Shown piece after piece: positions 56,996 through 64,000 of a stretch of DNA of 64,000 nt. The stretch is from Physcomitrium patens (taxonomy: Eukaryota; Streptophyta; Bryopsida; Funariales; Funariaceae), in contig NC_037269.1 in NCBI RefSeq assembly GCF_000002425.4, forward strand, positions 5,264,784 through 5,328,783. Direction: 5' to 3'. Each line of letters starts with the position of its first letter. The stretch's first letter is position 1. The position numbers were made by a program, and so were the translations under genes. The notes under the pieces were generated by a model. That model was given only the letters and a program-made list of their open reading frames with translations, did no database searches and was not told where the DNA came from.

Positions 56996-57184
56996 AAGAA
57001 AAATAACTACATAACAAGTTTGGGAGGTAGTAGGTTCTAATTGTGTGATTAATTTAATGGTTGGTTAATTAATCAAGTGATTATAAATTCAACTCTCTAA
57101 ATAATGCCTTTCAAGCAATGATTATTATTTACTTGAACTTATAAGAAGTGATAAAAAATAAAATAATAAAAGAGAAGAATTAGA

Positions 57185-57355
57185 TAGAACTAGCAAAATA
57201 GAAATAGCCAGATGAAAAAAGATGGATAGAATAAGTACTTGGATAAAAATAGTACCATTGGATGGAAATAGACCTAGTTAAATGGAAACAATGATATTGG
57301 ATGAAAATAGTGCAACTAGATGGAAACAACGCTGCTAGATGAAAATAGCATTCTA
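57185..57355. repeat. ~19-20 bp tandem repeat (GGATGGAAATAG type)
   Basis: Units such as GGATGGAAATAGACCTAGTT, AAATGGAAACAATGATATT, GGATGAAAATAGTGCAACTA and GATGGAAACAACGCTGCTA follow one another; eight or so degenerate copies. Confidence 0.75.
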
Positions 57356-58070
57356 GGGCATAGCAATGGTAGCAGCAACCTCCCAAGCAAAGTAACAACA
57401 ACCTCAACAAAAACCTCTCAACTTCAAACCCTCATAATTTTTTTATTTCAACTCCAAATTTGATGATTCTTTCACCTAATCTTATTAACTCTCTCTCCTC
57501 TACACAATAGACATGTCTAAACAAGAAAATAATTCCACTAACAGTGAGCTCCAAGAAGACCAGCAAAGGTATGAAACAAACAAATTATAACATAAGTTTA
57601 TAACAAACAAGAAAACTACAATTCTTTGGTGCGTTAATGGGCCACCCTTACCTAGGGCTCAAACCAAAGTTGAGAGAGGAAGAACAAGGCTTTGAAAAGG
57701 AATTATATACCCAAGCCCTCAAGTTATTTATTTGCAATTACCATTGCCAATAACTTGCAAGTAAAAAATAATTTAAGAGCTTTCCTACAAGCTAATCCAT
57801 GCAAGTAATATAACTTGTCATTAAAAAGTCAATTTACACTCCCCATGATCTCCAACCAATGCCTTTTATGGAAAGGACCAATGGTTGGCATCCATTTGTT
57901 ACAAGGTGATGAAAAATCACCATGGATATTAATCAATGCATAGATTTTTAATTCCTAATAACTTAATTAGCGAAAACTTATGGAAAATAATTTACTAACT
58001 TAGAAATATTAACCTTTGAAAGAGATATTCTAGAAAACAACTTAATTTGTTGTAATGGAAGTAATGGTTG
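57356..58070. other. No gene recognised; moderately GC-richer repeat-like sequence
   Basis: Resembles 4600-6120 in composition and in holding a tandem tract, so both may be parts of one large LTR-like family, but I could not align them convincingly. Confidence 0.3.
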
Positions 58071-58262
58071 AAGAGTAGAATAGCTCTCTGTCTTCTTCCT
58101 TCACCATTACTTGTGGCTTGAAGAGCAAAGTAACTATCTATCTTCTTCCTTCACTATTCTTTGCAGCTTCAAGAGTAGAATAATTCTTCATCTTCTTCCT
58201 TTACCATCACTTGAGGCTTTAAGAGCAAAGTAACTCTCTATCTTCTTCTACTATACTCTAAC
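58071..58262. repeat. 50 bp tandem repeat, about 3.8 copies
   Basis: AAGAG(T/C)A(G/A)A starts at 58071, 58121, 58171 and 58221, exactly 50 apart, each followed by CTTCTTCCTTCACCATTACTT-like sequence. Copies alternate AGTAGAAT and AGCAAAGT, suggesting a 100 bp higher-order unit. Confidence 0.85.
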
Positions 58263-58771
58263 TACAACTAACTTCATTTTTCCTAACAACCTCTATTTTC
58301 TCACAATTAACAAATAAATAATACTAAATCAAAACACCAAAAATTGACTAAATAAAATTTGGTGCATAATTTATGGCTCACACCTACCAAATAATAAGAT
58401 TTATTTACTATAAAAATTTTATAAATTACTTAATAAAAGACTTAAACTCTAATCCTTCATTGGTGCAAGTCATTGGGTGATCAAAATCCTTTGTAACATA
58501 TTGAATTAGCTTGCACAAATTGGTACATAAATTTCTATTTATCAAATTATTTTTCTTCAACAAAACCTTAAATGTTCTAATATAAACTTCAAATCCTTCT
58601 CAAGTATCTTCACAAATATCTTGCATATCTAATATTTTGTCATATTGTTCCATGGTGCCTGAAGATCTTGACATAAAAAGACTATATAAATAGCTCCAAA
58701 CTATCAAATTATATATATATATATATATATTACTTCAATAATTCCAAAAGATATTCCATGATGAATTAATA

Positions 58772-58813
<42 letters not shown>

Positions 58814-59719
58814 ACCTTCTCACCAATCATAGAAAATTACATATTAGATTTATTTGATTTTAAGACTATTTATCAAATATTCTTTTATTTACATTGTTCC
58901 AAAAACCATACAATTTTCTATCTTAGAAATTGAATTTGTAATTCTAAAACTAAACCATTAATCTTAAATAATCTTAAACCGCCACTTAAATTCTTTACAT
59001 ATTTAATAATCTAATATCAACCTACAACTTTAATATAAAAATTACTAAGTTGAAATCATAATCCTAAACCTTAAATAACTTTTATCTAAAAAATTCTACC
59101 TAAAAAACTTTAATATCCAACTAAAACAATAATTCAACAAGATACAAACATGCTTTAAAAATTTATAATAATACTGTTATATCATAATATGAAGTTTTTT
59201 AAAACCTAAACCCTAAAATCCTAAACCCACTTCATTTGATTGAATGAAAAGCCAACTCAAGATTCAAAAAACATTCAACCAAACTAAATATTTAGTACAA
59301 CTAACAAACTAAAACCAAAGTCCTTGTTATAAATTCTAATAAGACTAACTTTCTTCTATTCTTTCCAACTTCAATGTTCTTTCCATTATATTATAAATGG
59401 AGCTCATTTATCCATTTCACTCAATTTTACCTATATTCCTACATACCTCTTTTATCTTCAATTTAAATTTGCAATTAACATGTACTACATTTATTAATCA
59501 CAACAATAATGTCTACATTTGTTCAATCTAATAGTATGCGAGTTAAAATAAATTCCCATTAATTGGTAGTTTAGACTAATCCACACAAAAAACTCATCAA
59601 ACTTTAATGTTTAATAAATTATTTACATTTGTAACTTAAAATCCAACTAAATTTCTATTATTATGTCCCTCAATTTAATTCAATTAAAAAGGAAAATAAT
59701 AAATTAATCCATGTACAAT
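58263..59719. other. No gene recognised; (TA)n runs
   Basis: AT-rich, TA microsatellites at 58711-58730 and 58776-58807. A CCTAAACCCTAAAATCCTAA-like stretch at 59206-59225 has one perfect CCCTAAA; too short to call telomeric. Confidence 0.4.
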
Positions 59720-59850
59720 CATTCATCCATAAATAACAATTTTTAGAAAATTTCATCCATAAATAACAATTCATTCTTTAGTTAATTGTCATCCAACCCA
59801 AAGTTCATCCAAATCCTAACCTAACTTCATCCAATTATAGTTTCATCCAT
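59720..59850. repeat. Recurring TTCATCCA motif
   Basis: TCATCCA occurs about seven times within 130 bases with varied spacing, including a direct repeat TCATCCATAAATAACAATT (twice). It borders the CpG-retaining block that starts near 59855. Confidence 0.6.
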
Positions 59851-59854
59851 CTTG

Positions 59855-60650
59855 GGAATTCTCACCAAGTACGAAAGACGTCGAAGGTGCATGAACGAAC
59901 AGAGCGCAGTTCACAGAGCGGGTTTGCCACAGCACAACGAGGGCGACGATGGAGGTGGCGACGACTCAAATGCTAGCGCACAACAACAGTCTACCACGAA
60001 TGCCGCCGGAACTTCTCCTCGAGGCGTTGCAGTTCCAACCTCCGCTCTTGTCGTCTCAACCAGTTAATTTACACTACTACGTGACACCCTAAAGCCTTGT
60101 GTCTCTCCTTCCTGCAGCTGCTCACGATCTTTCGTCGTCCTCGTCACTGAAACCCTACTGTGGCCTTGTTGAGAAATGGCCTCTGAATTTGAATTTAAAG
60201 GTAGTTTGCCCGAGTGTCGAGGAAAACATAAAAACACAAGTAGGTTGTCGACGCTTCCCCGCAGCCCCCCGCAGCACCCCGCCAATCCACGAGGAAAGAA
60301 ACATAGACGATGCCAGCAGCAACAAACGCCGGAACCGCAAGCGAGAAAACAGAAAATGAAACCAACGGCGCAGCAACAGTCGCCTCACAAAGGAGCGTCG
60401 ACCACCGGAACAGTGGCAGACGAAGAAACGTAGCAGAAACAAGAACCCAGCGACACCGCCGCCGAACATGTATTCTGGCTTGAAGATCTCGAATAGAGGT
60501 CGGACCCCGGAAACTAGAACCTCAAGGACAGACTGCTGATCGGACATTCTGGACTGCAATGGTGAAGCAAATTCATGCCAACAAGTGGAAATTTCTTCTA
60601 AAGTATGATGAGCTACGGAAGGAGAAAGGAGCCTGTTGTGCAGAATAAAT
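59855..60650. other. GC-rich, CpG-retaining block with overlapping short frames
   Basis: Sharp compositional change: CGACGATGG, GGTGGCGACGACTC, GCCGCCGGAAC and similar, in a window otherwise almost free of CpG. Several frames are open (plus 59852-60067, 60099-60359, 60176-60433; minus 60559-60155), all low-complexity or Arg/Ser-rich, none recognised. It may be a gene's 5' region (promoter or first exon), a pseudogene, or a young insertion. Only the last 165 bases have a protein-like frame (next entry). Confidence 0.5.
60484..60648 (+). CDS. Open frame, 54 residues, unrecognised (C-terminal end)
   Basis: Plus-strand frame running from a stop at 60481 to TAA at 60646. Reads SRIEVGPRKLEPQGQTADRT, then FWTAMVKQIHANKWKFLLKY and DELRKEKGACCAE. 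The Trp/aromatic spacing (FWTAM..KWKFLL) and basic end look like a real helical protein end rather than noise. No family named. It may join an upstream exon or be a pseudogene fragment. Confidence 0.3.
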   Translation, partial: RSRIEVGPRKLEPQGQTADRTFWTAMVKQIHANKWKFLLKYDELRKEKGACCAE

Positions 60651-60770
60651 ATAAGAATAAATATTTTTTACACTAAAATATTTTTCTTCTATATGTAGAA
60701 TAAATTATATGTGAATATTATTGTTTTAAAAATGCAATATAAATTAATATTATATATAATAGTATATAAT

Positions 60771-60891
60771 ATCAATTAGTAAGATCACTCTTTTTTTATC
60801 TTACTAATTGATTTTGTATACTATTAGCATTGTTCCTTATTATATATAAGAATACTAATAGTATACAAAATCAATTAGTAAGATCACTCTT
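60771..60891. repeat. Compound inverted and direct repeat
   Basis: ATCTTACTAATTGAT at 60798-60812 is the reverse complement of 60771-60785; the longer 60798-60827 is a perfect 30-base inverted repeat of 60855-60884; and 60771-60797 is repeated directly at 60870-60896 (ATCAATTAGTAAGATCACTC then T-run). Could be a small foldback insertion. Confidence 0.8.
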
Positions 60892-60896
60892 TTTTG

Positions 60897-61361
60897 TGGA
60901 TTAATTATTATTCAAATGCTTTATTGTACATTAATCAAAGATAAAAAATTGAGATTGTTGTGGCCTAATTCTTTTGGTATTCAAGGTGATTTTACATGTC
61001 TGTCAATATGCAGGCTTTATTTTGTTGCTAGTATGAAGATAGTAGTTCAATAAACATAGACAACATAATGTAAATGATTGTTTGTACATATTGCAAAAAT
61101 AGAGAGATAAGAATATTAGAAAAAAATTAACAAAAAAACAAAAAAAAAAAAAAAAAAAAAAAAAACGGCACAATGAAGCATTAAACCTTGACAATATGTT
61201 AAGTATAAACAACAAAAGTTGTTTAGAAAGCAAGCTCATAAAATAAAAGAGTATTTAATCTAGTAATGTAAGAAACACAAGTTGGTTTGTTAGATAGAAT
61301 GTTAAAGAAAGTTTTTTGAATATACGTAACTTTTTGGCCGTAGAAACTATTGAATTTGCTA

Positions 61362-61395
<34 letters not shown>

Positions 61396-62659
61396 ATTGC
61401 TGCAATCCATGATTTGCCAAAAATAAGATGACTCTTGCAAACAAAAATATAGCAATTTCAAAAGAAGACAAAGAGTTGTAAATAGACATGGATAAGAAAA
61501 AATACAATTAGTGGAAGAAAGTATATAAACTATGATAACCTTTGGCTATAAAGATCTAACTAAGAATTAAATAAGAAAAAAGATGAAGCTTTTTAAAAAA
61601 ATAGAATAAATTAAAAACATCTCAACAAGAGGATGGTAGTAGAAAAAAATGTCTTGAAGAAGATGATATTTTTATTTGAAGTAAATTGATACTAATGAAT
61701 GAGATGGTAGAGTGCATAAGCATCTTGATTATTGATTTCAAGCACAAACAATAGAAGAAGAAATCAATAGAAAAAATTATAAAAGATTACCTTAAAAAGT
61801 AGAAAAGGTTAAAAAATACAGATAATGATAGAAAATATGACAAGGTGACAACAGGAAGTGATTTGGTACATGAATACCATGTTTTATCTAATCCCAAGTA
61901 AGTCCAATGATGACTACAACAATTTAATAAATTTAGTGAAGAAAATTAATAGTAGTTAAAATAAAAAGACAATAACATCAATAGATGGGGCAACAAGTTT
62001 TATTTTTTTTATTTTTTTTTTAAATATACAAGTATGAAAGAAAGAATAAAAGAAAAAATGAGAATAGGTGAGAGACACGAGATTAATTTTAGATGAAGTT
62101 TCTTGTGAATATAGATGTGTAAGATTAAAAAAACTCTCTTGCTAAATTATATTTAAAGATTAAGTATTCATGACAATTAGATGATTTATTGTAAATTTAT
62201 AGATCGCGATCAATTTTTATTTCTTTAATTTCTTACTTCATTAAACATGAAATTTATGCTTCATGCCACAAGTTATTATTAAGTGACATTTATAATTTGC
62301 ATATATTTGGATAATTCAAAAATTATTCTCAATTCTTAATTTACATTCAGTAAATCTATTGAATGCTTCAGTCCTAAGATTGCATCCATTTAAAGATCAA
62401 TGTGCATATTAATCTTTAATTTATTATTTATTTATTTAATCATCATTTAATAAAATAAATTTTATTTTAATTCCATTTTATCTAATGCATATAAAATCAA
62501 TTATAAATTTAGCTAAATCGACATTTTAACATTTATTCTAATTATAAAAGAACATAACAATTTTTAAATGTAGCAAAATCTAAGCCTAAATTCTAATCTT
62601 CAAATGAATTCCAAATTTTTTTATATATAATAAATTCTAATTATAAACCCTAATTCCAA
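60897..62659. other. No gene recognised; poly-A and (TA)n
   Basis: A 25-base poly-A run at 61141-61165, a TA microsatellite at 61364-61392, purine-rich sequence 61560-62100. No coding signature on either strand. Confidence 0.4.
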
Positions 62660-63004
62660 GAAACAAGAGCTCCAGTGCCTGCCTCTCTATCTGCTAATTT
62701 TGTATGTGAATCAAATAACTTGCTGAACCTGCAGCCTGAGCCTTTTCTATCTCCTCCCTTGAACTCAAGAGCTCAGACGAAGAACCTTCTCATTAATAGA
62801 CCATCAGATCAGCCTGCAGTCTCCCAGTCGCTTCCCCCCAGATTTGGATCTCCGGACTACTTCGATTGTTTTTACGGTCAGGTCTGCCTCTACTTGCTCC
62901 AACATCTAAACACCCAAACCCTGCAATCCGACGCGTCGTTGTCCTCTTCCAGATCCTCTACGATCTCTTTGGTTGCGCCTTCGAACAGCACATCAATATA
63001 CTTG
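62660..63004. other. GC-richer sequence flanking the succinate-CoA ligase pseudogene, unassigned
   Basis: CpG is retained (GACGCGTCGTTG). A plus frame is open 62675-63007 (110 residues, Ser/Pro/Leu-rich) and a minus frame reads YKYIDVLFEGATKEIVEDLE directly after the pseudogene's readable part. Neither is recognised; the minus reading does not match the C-terminus of the ligase. Confidence 0.35.
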
Positions 63005-63345
63005 TAACCTCCACCGAGAAAGCTTCCGGCATGGTCCCATTAGCCTACCAGGAGGAGAAATTTTCCAGCTATAAATGACACCGCTGCCTTGCGCATACCA
63101 CCTCCCCTGATGAGTGCAGCTACATCCCCTTCCACAAAGCCTCAGATTTCACCAATCAACACTAATCCTTTAGTTTTTGGATCATTCACGAGCTTCTTGA
63201 GACAATCTACAAAGTGTGTCCCGTTGATAGTATCGCTAGCGATTCCCACGCAGGTCCACTTCCCTGGGACTCTTGCCGTCGTTTGGAACACTGCCTCGCA
63301 CATTAAAGTTCCCATTCTTTGAGTTTCTCCTGGGAGTGATGGACT
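63005..63345 (-). pseudogene. Succinate-CoA ligase (ADP/GDP-forming) alpha subunit, partial pseudogene
   Basis: Minus strand. Readable in one frame: GTLMCEAVFQTT (family SGTLTYEAVFQTT), TCVGIASDTINGTHFVDCL (family CVGIGGDPFNGTNFVDCL), NDPKTKGLVLIGEI, a TGA stop (about 63145), GDVAALIRGGGMRKAAVSF, AGKISPPGRLMG, and after a one-base shift HAGSFLGGG, which holds the position of the phosphohistidine. The family enzyme is mitochondrial and makes ATP or GTP from succinyl-CoA in the TCA cycle. The version is plant-like (FQTT, NGTxFVDCL, no insertion before the FIAG segment). The N-terminal CoA-binding domain and the C-terminus are not visible; no introns appear within 340 bases, so it may be a processed copy. 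It cannot be functional. Confidence 0.8.
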
Positions 63346-64000
63346 AGCAAACTGTATTCCCCACCTTCGCCTTTTCGCATGACTCTAACTTACTGAATTT
63401 TTAGATCGACAAGCTTCTGAAATTGCTCAACACTCCATTTAAAGAACCGCAAAAGGAATACCGTCATCGTTACTCCACTAGATACAGTAACTGGATTCAA
63501 TATCTAGATCCACCGCTTGCTGCTGGGTGCGGCTTGTATTTAAGAAGTCCAATTGATTACCTCGCAATAAACTTTCAAAAACTAGTCACGCTATCAAAAC
63601 AGTCCGCTGCAAATTCGGTGCGTTTGTGAGTGTGTGAGCTTCAGTGGTGCATAGAAAAACATGCACATCCTCCAATCTCACACACTCGACGAGCACTTCC
63701 CCCGTAGTCCAAAGAGTCATTGTTCTCGTCCTCGAACTTTGAGCTTCAAAATGGATCTAGCATAGCACCCTCAAATTCCTGTTCAAATGCATAACGATTT
63801 GTTGTTGAAGCTCAGATTCAGTGCACTCACAGAGCAAGACATCTATCACCATGGCCCTGGCCTCACTTCCCCAACTTTGTCAACTTTCAACTCCTCCACA
63901 AGTTGATCTAGCTTGCTTGCTTCTATCCATCACTACGTCAGTGAAAAAATTCTTTAACTTATGACCTTGCAGTTGTGATTGGCACCTTTGAGTTGTTGAT
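63346..64000. other. GC-richer sequence, unassigned
   Basis: Continues the compositional block with CpG retained. A plus frame is open 63423-63629 (68 residues). A minus frame near 63850-63640 (MVIDVLLCECTESELQQQIV and VLVECVRLEDVHVFLCTTEA) looks protein-like but is interrupted and unrecognised. It may be part of the same duplicated or retrocopied segment as the ligase remnant. Confidence 0.35.

Noticed and set aside
59206-59232. Interstitial telomere (CCTAAACCC)
   Set aside because: Only one perfect unit in a short stretch; chance in this composition.
61003-61239. Minus-strand 78-residue frame with a Phe run
   Set aside because: It is the translation of the poly-A tract at 61141-61165 and flanks; low complexity.
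62850-63000. GH3-like acyl-amido synthetase fragment
   Set aside because: Considered from a few residues (NRPSD, FYGQVCLYLL) on the plus strand; spacing and flanks did not hold up.
62866-63322. Plus-strand frames in the terminal GC-richer block as genes
   Set aside because: At least 63089-63322 is antisense to the succinate-CoA ligase remnant; the others have no recognisable similarity.
1-64000. CRISPR arrays, bacterial operons, rRNA genes
   Set aside because: No such structures; LTR retroelements, plant-type gene remnants and composition indicate a plant nuclear genome.

Overview
This is a nuclear window from a land plant. It is very AT-rich and consists mainly of decayed Ty3/gypsy LTR retrotransposons stacked inside one another and inside a broken host gene. 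There are no prokaryotic features, rRNA genes or CRISPR arrays, and I found no tRNA gene. Three things point to a plant, and most specifically to a moss: (i) minus-strand remnants, in order, of a protein kinase, an NBS P-loop region and 24-residue leucine-rich repeats, which matches the kinase-NBS-LRR (PNL) class known from mosses; (ii) a plant-type succinate-CoA ligase alpha pseudogene; (iii) abundant chromodomain Ty3/gypsy elements. The moss assignment is inference.

Layout. 1-13.7 kb: fragments of chromoviruses (120-1325 and 3109-3740 on +, 8480-11215 on -), two partial copies of a ~1.6 kb repeat called R here, tandem repeats and sequence I cannot assign. 13.69-57.0 kb: the broken PNL-like gene (minus strand). 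Its LRR array is split by a 33.8 kb nest (14165-47977) and its kinase domain is split by a 5.7 kb chromovirus called V (50842-56540). 57-60 kb: repeats. 59.86-60.65 kb and 62.66-64.0 kb: two blocks with much higher GC and retained CpG; the second contains the succinate-CoA ligase alpha pseudogene.

The nest, from outside in. W is a minus-strand chromovirus in the LRR array. Inside W are Z (a plus-strand chromovirus in W's reverse transcriptase) and G2 (a second Ty3/gypsy family in W's 5' leader). A copy of repeat R sits in Z's pol and another in G2's integrase. X, the youngest-looking chromovirus type, sits in Z's R copy, and Y, of the same family, sits in X's integrase. The X/Y pair was then rearranged: 4 kb of LTR-gag-pol is now present as a head-to-head inverted repeat, and the pairing of LTRs and target-site duplications shows an inversion after nested insertion. 

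All the X/Y/Z/V/W elements are one family: LTRs of about 530-560 bp with TGTCA...TGACA ends, gag with a CCHC knuckle, protease, RT, RNase H, integrase, and a C-terminal chromodomain where pol is preserved to its end. Where the 5' end is preserved, the primer-binding site matches the element's own predicted mRNA 5' end (self-priming, as in the Tf1/sushi group) rather than a tRNA. All reading frames are broken, mostly by C-to-T and G-to-A changes as expected from deamination of methylated cytosine, so nothing here looks like an intact autonomous element.
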